A program made the position numbers and the translations under genes. A stretch of DNA of 64,000 bases from Okeania sp. SIO2B3. Its GTDB lineage: Bacteria > Cyanobacteriota > Cyanobacteriia > Cyanobacteriales > Microcoleaceae. Of the stretch, positions 24,244 to 33,693 are shown in pieces (the stretch's first letter is position 1; every line of letters begins with the position of its first letter). The notes beneath the pieces are model-generated. The model worked only from the letters and a program-made list of their open reading frames with translations, had not been told where the DNA came from and made no database searches. The stretch covers positions 42,706 to 106,705 of the forward strand of contig NZ_JAAHGH010000018.1 in NCBI RefSeq assembly GCF_010672525.1, given 5' to 3'.

Positions 24244-24909
24244 CTATTCAACTGGAGATAATATTACTTCGAGAGTCGGCTCTTCAGTCACTTCTACTTT
24301 ATATAGTATTTTATCATTATTTTCTTCTGTATCTCCTATCCAAACCATATAAATACCTGCTTTGATTGTATCAGTGGCTTGATGACTAAAATATGTTAAA
24401 TCAGATTCATCATCTTGCTCACAAATTATGTTTTCTTCTCCTACAGCTTTAATAAGAATCCAAGGATTTACCTCTTCTAAAGTTTTTACTTTTACTGTGA
24501 TGATGGACTTATCAAAGTCATCTTTTAATATTGCTATGTGATCTGGCTCTCTGTTAGGAGTTATGTTTGTTCTGCCTTCGTTACAGTTGTTTTCATAATC
24601 ATATTCTGATTCTTCATCATTAAGATAACCAAATTTAATTTTTGGATCACCAAAACCAGGGCTAATTACAATTGTTCTATCAACAATACGGGGAGGTGTC
24701 TGATCTGATTTTGTATAATCAACAGGGGGAGGTGTCGGATATGATGTTGGATTAACAACAGGGGTAGCTGTCGGCTCTGGTGTTATATCAACAACAGGGG
24801 GAGATGTCTGATATGAAGTCGAATCTTTACACCCAATAGCAAAAACCGAGATTAACATGGTACCAGCACCAAGTATACTAATTATTTTCGTATTTTTCAT
24901 AGTTCTCAT
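24244..24909 (-). CDS. Putative lipoprotein with Pro/Thr-rich linker
   Basis: Signal peptide with lipobox-like SVFAIGC; TP/PT repeats; globular C-terminal region unassigned. Confidence 0.65.
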   Translation of the reverse strand: MRTMKNTKIISILGAGTMLISVFAIGCKDSTSYQTSPPVVDITPEPTATPVVNPTSYPTPPPVDYTKSDQTPPRIVDRTIVISPGFGDPKIKFGYLNDEESEYDYENNCNEGRTNITPNREPDHIAILKDDFDKSIITVKVKTLEEVNPWILIKAVGEENIICEQDDESDLTYFSHQATDTIKAGIYMVWIGDTEENNDKILYKVEVTEEPTLEVILSPVE

Positions 24910-25648
24910 TTACTACGTTTTTTATAAGTTGTACCTATCAACCAAATCAAGAGGAAAGGAATAAAAATTCCTAAGAATATATGAAACACAAAGCAAATTC
25001 GAGAAATCCATTAATTCCAACCATAAATTTTAAAGCCTATATCATCCCGAGGAATAAAACTTAGAAGTATGTCTCCACAAAGGTGAGCATAAATTCCTAT
25101 TCTCAAGCTAGACTAATGCGATCATATCTCAAGATATGAAAATGGTAATTGTGAAAAGTTTCTTAAAATTGTAGCATCAGCGATCGCGTAGCGGAACGGA
25201 GTTCTATCGCAATTACCTATCGCTACAACCTTAGATATTAATCCAAAAGGTGTAATATTACATCCGGATAATTAGTGATAAAAAAGCTTCTTCTTTTGCC
25301 CTCCTGACTTCTGATTTCTTCCTCGTTATTTATAACCATTCAACCGAACATCATATAACTCCTGTCTTATTAAATTCATAAGCAAAACTAATTAAACATC
25401 CTATCTCTCATCATCAGGTAATTGAAAATTTATACCCTCATCCCAAATTATTTTCTATACAAATCCCCTTAACTTTTATTAACAAAAACCAAAAGGATAT
25501 ACTCGACATTTTGTCAACAAATGTAACGAAAGATTTCAAATTTCTTATAGAATTGTATCAAATTCCAACTTTTCTCTACCTTTTTTTCACATTTTCTGGT
25601 ACATATACTCATTAAGTATCAGCAATTATCCTCAAGGAGCAATACTTA

Positions 25649-25801
25649 ATGTTCACATCTGTTAAACCTACCGTTCGCCACATTGTCCCAGAAGACCTTA
25701 AAGGGCGATCGCTCTTAAAAGTTGTATATATTTTTTTAGAAGCACAATATCAGAGTTCTCTATCTACAGCGGTGCGCTCTATTAACAAAAAAAGCGACTA
25801 A
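25649..25801 (+). pseudogene. Duplicated 5' fragment of chlH (about 50 codons) with its upstream region
   Basis: [50 protein letters not shown]; upstream DNA from ~25490 parallels ~33525-33693. Confidence 0.93.
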
Positions 25802-25851
25802 CTATAACTATAGCTAAAAGGTTTGAAAACTTGCTTTCGCCTGACTCTACC

Positions 25852-27207
25852 TTATTTTTGAGCCAAAGTAATGACAAACTCAGTTCCTATTCCTAATTCC
25901 GAAGTACAAGTAATTTTACCTCCATGTTTTTCTTCTACTATTTGCCGAGAAATTGATAAACCTAATCCCGTTCCTTTTCCTACTACTTTGGTTGTAAATA
26001 AATGCTCGAATATTTTCTTTTTCACCTCCTCACTCATACCTATACCATTATCTCCTATGCGGATAATTGCCTGTTGTTTTTCATCCTCAATTTCCGTGGT
26101 AATAGTAATCTGATTTGGTGATGCTTTGATTTCCTGAAAATTTTTCCCAGAATTACCTTCTTCCAAAGCATCAATAGCATTAGCAATTAAATTCATAAAT
26201 ACTTGATTTAGTTGTCCGGGATAGCAGTTTATTTCTGGCAAATTTCCATAGTTTTTTACTACTTTTATTTCTGGGCGAAGTTCATTAGCTTTGAGTCGGT
26301 GTCTGAGAATTAATAAAGTGCTATCTATGCCATCATGGATGTTAAATGGAACTTTCGCTATTGTATCACTACGAGAAAAGGTTTTCATAGATTTGCTAAT
26401 CTCGGTAATGCGATTAGTTCCTTGTCTCATTGATTCGAGCATTTCTGGCAAATCTTCTATCAGATAATCTAATTCTATCTCCTCAATTTTATCTTGAGTT
26501 GTTTCGCTCTTCCAATCTAATCCTTGTTGATAAAGCTGCAATAAATCAATTAAATTTTGAATGTATTCAGTGGCGCAATCTAAGTTACCAGAAATAAACC
26601 CCACGGGATTGTTAATTTCGTGGGCTACTCCCGCCACGAGATTCCCCAAGGTAGCCATTTTCTCGCTTTGAATAATAGTGAGTTGGGCTTGTTTGAGTTC
26701 ATCGTATTTTTTATTCAGTTCCTTATTAGCTTTTTCTAATTCCTGATTCACCTGCTGGAGTTGTCTATTTTGTTCTGCTAGTTGTTGAGCTTGCATATAA
26801 TTTTCTTGTTTCAGAAGTTTTTGCAGGCGAGTGAGTTCTAAATGAGTAGAAATGCGAGCTAAAACTTCCTCGGCTTGAAATGGTTTCGTAATATAATCCA
26901 CTCCTCCCACAGTAAAAGCTTTGAGTTTATCCATTACTTCATCTAAAGCACTAATAAAAATCACTGGAATATCGCAAGTCAATTCGTTGGCTTTGAGATG
27001 TTGACAAACTTCGTACCCGTCCATATTTGGCATTTTAATATCCAGCAAAATCAAACTAGGAGAAAATTTTTCAATAAATGCTAAAGCCAATTTTCCACTA
27101 GGAAACGATCGCACCAAATAGCCATTTTCCTTTAACAGACTGCTAAGTACATGTAAATTGGCTGGGGTATCATCAATAACAATGATTTGCTCTTGGGTAT
27201 AATTCAT
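25852..27207 (-). CDS. Response regulator-histidine kinase hybrid (REC-coiled coil-HisKA-HATPase)
   Basis: IIVIDDTPANLHVLSSLL..SLILLDIKMPNMDGYE; NLVAGVAHEINNPVGFI; GKGTGLGLSISRQIV. Confidence 0.95.
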   Translation of the reverse strand: MNYTQEQIIVIDDTPANLHVLSSLLKENGYLVRSFPSGKLALAFIEKFSPSLILLDIKMPNMDGYEVCQHLKANELTCDIPVIFISALDEVMDKLKAFTVGGVDYITKPFQAEEVLARISTHLELTRLQKLLKQENYMQAQQLAEQNRQLQQVNQELEKANKELNKKYDELKQAQLTIIQSEKMATLGNLVAGVAHEINNPVGFISGNLDCATEYIQNLIDLLQLYQQGLDWKSETTQDKIEEIELDYLIEDLPEMLESMRQGTNRITEISKSMKTFSRSDTIAKVPFNIHDGIDSTLLILRHRLKANELRPEIKVVKNYGNLPEINCYPGQLNQVFMNLIANAIDALEEGNSGKNFQEIKASPNQITITTEIEDEKQQAIIRIGDNGIGMSEEVKKKIFEHLFTTKVVGKGTGLGLSISRQIVEEKHGGKITCTSELGIGTEFVITLAQK

Positions 27208-27212
27208 TTTAA

Positions 27213-29549
27213 CTACTCCCCGCCTATTTTTGTTGCTGAAATTAAGCTCAACACTTTTTCATACTCAAAGTTATGCAGAGAAGTTTTTAGTGCCAGAGCC
27301 AAAGCATCATTATGAGTAGCAATTTGTTTGATTAGCATGGCAATTAAGTCCTCATCAGAACAGATCACTGCCTCTTCAAGTTGGGCTAAAATTTCAGTGG
27401 GAATTTCTGCCATTACCTCTGGGGTTAAAACCTCTTTTGTTGATATTTTGGCCGTATTTTCTGGAATTAAATCTTCATATACATATTTGACACCAATATG
27501 TCTATTCATCGCCTTAAAAATTTCTTCCTCTCGAAAAGGTTTTCTCAAGAAATCATCGCATCCTGCGGACATGACTACCGCTTTTTCTTCTTCTAGGACG
27601 CTGGCTGTCAAGGCAATAATTGCTGTTGCTTGACCTTTGAGGTGAGATTTAATAATTTGGCTGGCAGCGTAACCATCCATCACTGGCATCCGCATATCCA
27701 TCCAGATTAAGTGTGGTTCCCATTTATCCCATATATCAACAGCTTCTTGACCGTTACTTGCCTCTTGAAGTTCAAATCCCAAGGGAGAAAGTAGTTTTAT
27801 TAATAATTTACGATTGATAGGTTTATCATCAACGATGAGAATACGATATTTGGGTTGATTAGCTTCTAGAGCAATAACTCGCCGAGATGGCTGGTGTGTG
27901 GCAATATCGCTGGCTGCTACTTCAGTAACTTGAATATCAAATAGGAAAGTTGTGCCTTGCCCCACGACACTTTTAACTTTGATGTCGCCTCCCATCAAAC
28001 GCACAAATTGGTAGCTGATAGATAATCCTAAACCCGTTCCTTCCTGAGCTTGTTTTCCGGTTTTGGTTTGGCTAAAGGCTTGAAAAAGATGTTCTAATTC
28101 TTCTTGAGCAATTCCCGCTCCTGAATCTTCAATTTCAAAATGAAGTGTAGAGGAATTAGCATCTAACACTTGATCTTGACTATTAGTTTTCAGATTGGAA
28201 GCTCGAATAGAAACCCCACCATATTGAGTGAATTTGAGGCCGTTGTTAATCAAATTAATCAACACTTGGCGCAATTTAATTTGATCGGTACGGACATAGC
28301 GTAGCAGATCGGGTTCATACTCCATGAGTAAGTAGAGATTTTTTTCCTCCGCTTTGATTTTAAACATATCATCAATGTCATCTAGCAGACGGTGAAGGTC
28401 GAAGTTTTTCGGATTGAGAGTAGTTTTACCTGCTTCAATTTTAGAAAGGTCGAGAATGTTGTTAATTAGACTTAAGAGATGTTCGCCACTACGATAAACA
28501 ATGCCAACATTTTCTTGATGTTCGCGCCCCAGGGTTTGCGAGCGAGTCATAATTTGAGCAAAACCAAGAATAGCGTTGAGAGGAGAGCGTAATTCGTGGC
28601 TCATGTTGGCAATGAAAGTGCTTTTGGCTTGGTTGGCAGAATCTGCGATTAATTTTGCTTGCTCTAGTTCCACAGTTCGTTCTTTGACTTTTTGTTCTAG
28701 AGTTTGGGAGTATTCTTCCAGTTTTTGGAATGAGTTTTGTAGCTGCCCCGCCATGTAATTAAAAGAATTAGCTAATTCTCCCAATTCATCATCACTCTCA
28801 GTTAATAAAGATTGATCCCATTCTCCATCTGCAAGTTTTTTAGCCGCATCATTTAAGCGGAGGGTTCGATCGACAATGAGCGACCGCGCTAACCACCGCA
28901 CCATAACAACCGTCAATGCTAAAATTATCAGGAAAAGTCCTAAAGCGATTCCAGCAGCAATTTTTTCAGATTGCAGGATTGAAGTAGCATCTAATTCGAT
29001 CGCTAAAATTCCCTCTAGGCGACCAAATTGATCCTCAATCGGTGCATATCCATATAACAAGTTTTTGCCTTCTGTATTCTGCACAAAATCGTTTTCAACC
29101 TTTGATTGGGATAGGGTATTTCCTTCTGCTGAGAGAATCGGAGTTACATTCTCTGCTATTTGTCCCACAGATATTAATGATTTTGAGGTGGAATCTAAAT
29201 TTAAGACAAAAGCAAATTGACCGTTGCTTTTGGGACGCAGGGTATAAATGCGGTTGACATCTTTACTAGCTGCTTGAACGGTTTTGAGTTCTTCGAGATT
29301 GATCTTGTAGAAGGGTTTATTAGTATCTTTAGGTGTAACAACCAGGGAATGATAGTCACTGTCAATTTCTGGCGCTGTTAAACTCAGCAAATCTAATAGG
29401 CGATCGCGCATTGCTTGCTGGTTAGCTGTACGAAACTGCCAGTAAAGAGTAGTGGTAAGTATCCCCGCCATCAGAGCAATTAAGCCTGAATAAGCAGCCA
29501 CAATTTTGATACTTAAATTCCAACGAAACATTGATTGCTTTTGACTCAT
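27213..29549 (-). CDS. Membrane hybrid sensor histidine kinase (sensor-HAMP-HisKA-HATPase-REC)
   Basis: TM segments; FIANMSHELRSPLNAILGFAQ; EGTGLGLSISYQFV; ILIVDDKPINRKLLIKLL..MDMRMPVMDGYAA. Confidence 0.95.
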   Translation of the reverse strand: MSQKQSMFRWNLSIKIVAAYSGLIALMAGILTTTLYWQFRTANQQAMRDRLLDLLSLTAPEIDSDYHSLVVTPKDTNKPFYKINLEELKTVQAASKDVNRIYTLRPKSNGQFAFVLNLDSTSKSLISVGQIAENVTPILSAEGNTLSQSKVENDFVQNTEGKNLLYGYAPIEDQFGRLEGILAIELDATSILQSEKIAAGIALGLFLIILALTVVMVRWLARSLIVDRTLRLNDAAKKLADGEWDQSLLTESDDELGELANSFNYMAGQLQNSFQKLEEYSQTLEQKVKERTVELEQAKLIADSANQAKSTFIANMSHELRSPLNAILGFAQIMTRSQTLGREHQENVGIVYRSGEHLLSLINNILDLSKIEAGKTTLNPKNFDLHRLLDDIDDMFKIKAEEKNLYLLMEYEPDLLRYVRTDQIKLRQVLINLINNGLKFTQYGGVSIRASNLKTNSQDQVLDANSSTLHFEIEDSGAGIAQEELEHLFQAFSQTKTGKQAQEGTGLGLSISYQFVRLMGGDIKVKSVVGQGTTFLFDIQVTEVAASDIATHQPSRRVIALEANQPKYRILIVDDKPINRKLLIKLLSPLGFELQEASNGQEAVDIWDKWEPHLIWMDMRMPVMDGYAASQIIKSHLKGQATAIIALTASVLEEEKAVVMSAGCDDFLRKPFREEEIFKAMNRHIGVKYVYEDLIPENTAKISTKEVLTPEVMAEIPTEILAQLEEAVICSDEDLIAMLIKQIATHNDALALALKTSLHNFEYEKVLSLISATKIGGE

Positions 29550-29792
29550 AATTATTTTTGAATTGAGCTGACTTTAGCTAGAAGTTATAATTTTGAATTT
29601 TGAATTGATTATTCGATATCGCTAACGCACCCTACTGGACCGTTTTACCTAAAATAGTGCATTATTTTTGGCTGTGTCCAGACAGGGAAGACAAGGAAGA
29701 CAAGGAGGGAAAAGAGAAAATCTAAAACTGTGCATTAGCTTTTAACTTGAAAATTCTTACTTTTGACTTTTGACTTTTGATTTTTGAATTGA

Positions 29793-31355
29793 TTACTCGA
29801 CTCCTAAACTGTCTCGGTAGTCTTGTAATTGGGAATCTCGCCCCATTTTATTTGTAATTTCCTCCCACTCTCGCTCAATTTGTTCCATGGTTTCATCGCG
29901 AGTTATCTTACCCGTTAGAAAACTGGCGAGTGCAGTATCCAAAATTTCTCTTTGGTAGAGAGCATTTTCTGGTATGCGTAGATCTAATACCATGTTGGGA
30001 TTTCTTAAACTTACAGAAATACCACCCAAGTATTTACTAGCTGCTTCTTCCCCAATTCCTGCTTCTAACCAGGCTTCACGATTAGTAAACTGTGATATGC
30101 GGTAAGGATTAAAACCAGTAATCCCAATAGTGACATCAACATTAGATTGTGCGGGTTGGCTGATATAGGAAATCAGTGCATAAGCAGCATCTTTAACTTC
30201 TGGTTTTGCCGCTGCATTAATTGAACCTACCCATCCACCCATCGCACCATAAGGAGCATGGTTAACGCCATCAATGGCATAGGGACAGGTAAATTTATCA
30301 CAGGCTACTAATTTACCAGTATTGCGATCGAGAACTTCTTTGCTACCTGGTAATATCGATGCACCAACTTGATCAGGTATTTGGGAAATGGCTGGATCTA
30401 TCGCTAATGTGCCAGTATCGCCCCAATCTAAAGTTAGGGCACAGCGTCCACTTAAGAACAATGCTCTGGCTCCCTGTAAATCTAAGCTTAATTCTTCTGG
30501 CGGTGCGTATTTAGTTGTTTCTTTATAAATATCTAGTGCTCTGGCAAAGGCTTGGTTATTGACTAATGGCTTCATGGTTTCAGCGTCAAAAAATCCACCT
30601 TCTTCTGTTCCTTGACTTTGGAGAAACGGACTTGCTACAGACCAAAAAAACTGATCATTCACGTTTTTTGGCTTTTTAGGTATACAAGAACCATAGTCTG
30701 GTATACCATCACCATTGAGGTCTTGCCCGTGAAATTGTTTGGCAATAGCGAGATAATCATCCCAGGTTCTTGGGGACTCAAGTTCCGCCTTTTCAAATAA
30801 ATCTGTGCGATAATAAACCATGTGAAAATCACCATCCACAAGAACCCCATAGATTTGCTCTCTGTAGGTGGCAATAAAATTGCGGAAAAAGGGTGCAATA
30901 TCATCCCATTCTAGTTGGCTATCTGCTTGGACACGAGCTGTTAAATTTTCCAAATATCCAGGCTTGGCAAAATCCGTCATCCATTTGGCAGAGAAAACAA
31001 CCACATCATACTTGTTGGTTTTGTTCACAAAATCCCGCTGTATGGATGGAAAAGTATCTTGGAGAGGAAATTTAACCATATTAACCTGAGCCCCCGTTAG
31101 TTTTTCAAACTCACGCGCTCGACGCTCAACCCCTACCCCGTGAGGTTTCTCGTAGGTAGCAACCGTAATGGTAATCCCGTCAAATCTTTGTGGTTTTACT
31201 GCATCTATATTTTCTATTGGAGTTTGAACCAGATCGGTTCCCGGAGTGGACTTGTTTTGACTACAACCCACTGCATTAAACAGCAAAAGGAAAGCTACAA
31301 GTGCTGTAGATAATCTTTGCTGATCAGGATATTTTTTGTGGCCCAGTATTTTCAT
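29793..31355 (-). CDS. Extracellular solute-binding lipoprotein, family 1-like (copy 1)
   Basis: Lipobox LLLFNAVGCSQ; ITITVATYEKPHGVGVERRAREFEKLTGAQVNMV; highly similar to 31549-33168. Confidence 0.9.
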   Translation of the reverse strand: MKILGHKKYPDQQRLSTALVAFLLLFNAVGCSQNKSTPGTDLVQTPIENIDAVKPQRFDGITITVATYEKPHGVGVERRAREFEKLTGAQVNMVKFPLQDTFPSIQRDFVNKTNKYDVVVFSAKWMTDFAKPGYLENLTARVQADSQLEWDDIAPFFRNFIATYREQIYGVLVDGDFHMVYYRTDLFEKAELESPRTWDDYLAIAKQFHGQDLNGDGIPDYGSCIPKKPKNVNDQFFWSVASPFLQSQGTEEGGFFDAETMKPLVNNQAFARALDIYKETTKYAPPEELSLDLQGARALFLSGRCALTLDWGDTGTLAIDPAISQIPDQVGASILPGSKEVLDRNTGKLVACDKFTCPYAIDGVNHAPYGAMGGWVGSINAAAKPEVKDAAYALISYISQPAQSNVDVTIGITGFNPYRISQFTNREAWLEAGIGEEAASKYLGGISVSLRNPNMVLDLRIPENALYQREILDTALASFLTGKITRDETMEQIEREWEEITNKMGRDSQLQDYRDSLGVE

Positions 31356-31548
31356 AAGATGTCTTTCAATAATGAATAATGAATAATGAATAATGAATAA
31401 TTACCTCTCCTTGAAAGAAGAGGATTGACAAACAGATGAAAATTTTTCTTTATTATCCCCTTAAAAGGGGAGGCTTTAAAGCACAATTTTTTGGTAACAA
31501 TTTTGATACTTAAATTCCAAGGTAACATTGATTGCTTTCTCCACATAG

Positions 31549-33168
31549 TTATTGAATTCCTAAAGTGTCTCGGTAAGATTGTAATTGGGAATCTCGCCCC
31601 ATTTTATTTGTGATTTTCTCCCACTCTCGCTCAATTTGTTTCATGGTTTCATCGCGAGTCATCTTACCCGTCATAAAATTGGTGAGTGCAGCATCCAAAA
31701 TTTCTCCTTGGTAGAAATCATTTCCTGGGATGCGTAAATCTAATACCATGTTGGGATTTTTTAAACTTACAGCAATACCACCTAAGTATTTATTAACTGT
31801 TTCTTTCCCCATTCCTACCTGTAACCAGGGTTCACGGTTAGTAAACTGTGATATGCGGTAAGGATTAAAACCCGTAATCCCAATGGTGACATCAACATTA
31901 GATTGCGCGGGTTGGCTCATATAGGAAATCAGTGCATAAGCAGCCTCTTTAACTTCTGGTTTGGCCGCTGCATTAATTCCACCTGCCCATCCACCCATCG
32001 CACCATAGGGAGCATGGTTAACGCCATCAATGGCATAGGGACAGGTGAATTTATCGCAGGCTACCAATTTACCAGTCTGGCGATCGAGGACTTCTTTGCT
32101 ACCCGGTAATATCGATGCACCAACTTTATCAGGTATTTGGGAAATGGCTGGATCTATGGCTAATGTTCCCATGTCCCCCCAATCTAAGGTTAAAGCACAG
32201 CGTCCAGTTAAAAACAATTCTCTCGCTTCGTCCACACCCAAGCTTAATTCATTTGACGGTGCGTATTTAGTTGTTTCTTTATAAATATCTAGTGCTCTGG
32301 CAAAGGCTTGGTTATTGACCAATGGCTTCATAGTTTCGGGGTCAAAAAATCCACCTTCTTCTGTTCCTTGGCTTTGGAGAAACGGGCTGGCTACCGACCA
32401 AAAAAACAGAGGATTCAAGGCTTTTGGCTTTTTCATCATACAAGAACCATAGTCTGGTATACCATCACCATTGAGGTCTTGCCCGTGAAATTGTTTGGCA
32501 ATAGCGAGATAATCATCCCAGGTTCGTGGGGAGTCAAGCTCTGCCTTTCCCAATAAATCTGTGCGATAATAAACCATGTGAAAATCCCCATCCACAGGAA
32601 TGCCATAGATTTGGTCTTTGTAGGTGGCAATAAAATTGCGGAAAAAAGGTGCAACATCATCCCATTCCAGTTGCCTATCTGCTTCGACGCGAGCTGTTAA
32701 ATTTTCCAAATATCCAGGTTTGACAAAATCCGTCATCCATTTGGGCGAGAAAACAACCACATCATACTTGTTGGTTTGGTTCACAAACTCCTCCTGCATG
32801 GATCGAAAAGTATCCTTAATAGGAAACCCAAACACATCAACCTGAGCACCCGTCAGTTTTTCAAATTCGCGCGCTCTACGCTTAACCCCTACCGCAATTG
32901 GGTTTGCCTGGGTGGCAACGGTAATGGTAATCCCGTCAAATCTTTGTGGTTTTACTGAATCTGTATTTTCTATTGGAGTTTGAACCTGATCGGCTTCCGG
33001 GGTGAATTTATTTTGACTACAACCCACTGCATTAAATAGCAACAAGAAAGCTACAAGTGCTGTAGATAATCTTTGTTGATGACGATTTTTTTTGTTACCA
33101 AGTATTTTAATCAGCATTAGATATTTCCAATAATAAAAAATAAAATTAATTATCGCGCTCTTATTCAT
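31549..33168 (-). CDS. Extracellular solute-binding lipoprotein, family 1-like (copy 2)
   Basis: Close tandem paralogue of 29793-31355; start may be internal at about 33117 (MLIKILGNKK). Confidence 0.9.
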   Translation of the reverse strand: MNKSAIINFIFYYWKYLMLIKILGNKKNRHQQRLSTALVAFLLLFNAVGCSQNKFTPEADQVQTPIENTDSVKPQRFDGITITVATQANPIAVGVKRRAREFEKLTGAQVDVFGFPIKDTFRSMQEEFVNQTNKYDVVVFSPKWMTDFVKPGYLENLTARVEADRQLEWDDVAPFFRNFIATYKDQIYGIPVDGDFHMVYYRTDLLGKAELDSPRTWDDYLAIAKQFHGQDLNGDGIPDYGSCMMKKPKALNPLFFWSVASPFLQSQGTEEGGFFDPETMKPLVNNQAFARALDIYKETTKYAPSNELSLGVDEARELFLTGRCALTLDWGDMGTLAIDPAISQIPDKVGASILPGSKEVLDRQTGKLVACDKFTCPYAIDGVNHAPYGAMGGWAGGINAAAKPEVKEAAYALISYMSQPAQSNVDVTIGITGFNPYRISQFTNREPWLQVGMGKETVNKYLGGIAVSLKNPNMVLDLRIPGNDFYQGEILDAALTNFMTGKMTRDETMKQIEREWEKITNKMGRDSQLQSYRDTLGIQ

Positions 33169-33172
33169 GAAT

Positions 33173-33418
33173 CTACTTCTGATAACTTAAGAGAGTGAAT
33201 AGTTTGACAATACCTTTTATTTGGAGATTTCTAGCAATAGTGTATTGGTTGCGAAACTGAACTAATTCATTAAAGGAAGGAAACTGATTGCGCATCAGTT
33301 TAATCACCACTGGTTGACCATCTACTTTAGACATTCCGCGATAGACGACTGTGCGATCGCTCTCATGTATTAAGTCGCCGATTTTGTAATCCGTTAAGGA
33401 TGTGATAGTTAAGTTCAT
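33173..33418 (-). pseudogene. Truncated N-terminus of a serine/threonine protein kinase of the large multisensor type
   Basis: TSLTDYKIGDLIHESDRTVVYRGMSKVDGQPVVIKLMRNQFPSFNELVQFRNQYTIARNLQIKGIVKLF then stop; kinase N-lobe only. Confidence 0.75.
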
Positions 33419-33693
33419 GGCCAGTTAATCCAAAGACTTTTTCAGAATTTTCTCTCATTCCAATTCTATCTAAAGCTAAAAGATGGACTTATCATATTTA
33501 TGCCAAAATGTAAAGTGATTTTTTTAAACAAAAATCAGAATATATACTCGCCATTTTGTCAATAAATGTAACGAAAAATTTCAAATTTCTTATCGAATTG
33601 TATCAAATCAAGACCTTACTCTACCTTTTATTAACGTTTTCTGGTAAATATACTCATTAAGTATCAGCAATTATCCTCAAGGAGCAATACTTA

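Noticed and set aside
30612-32958. Plus-strand and alternate-frame ORFs within the SBP genes
   Set aside because: Antisense shadows; the same spurious ORFs recur in both paralogues because the DNA is duplicated.
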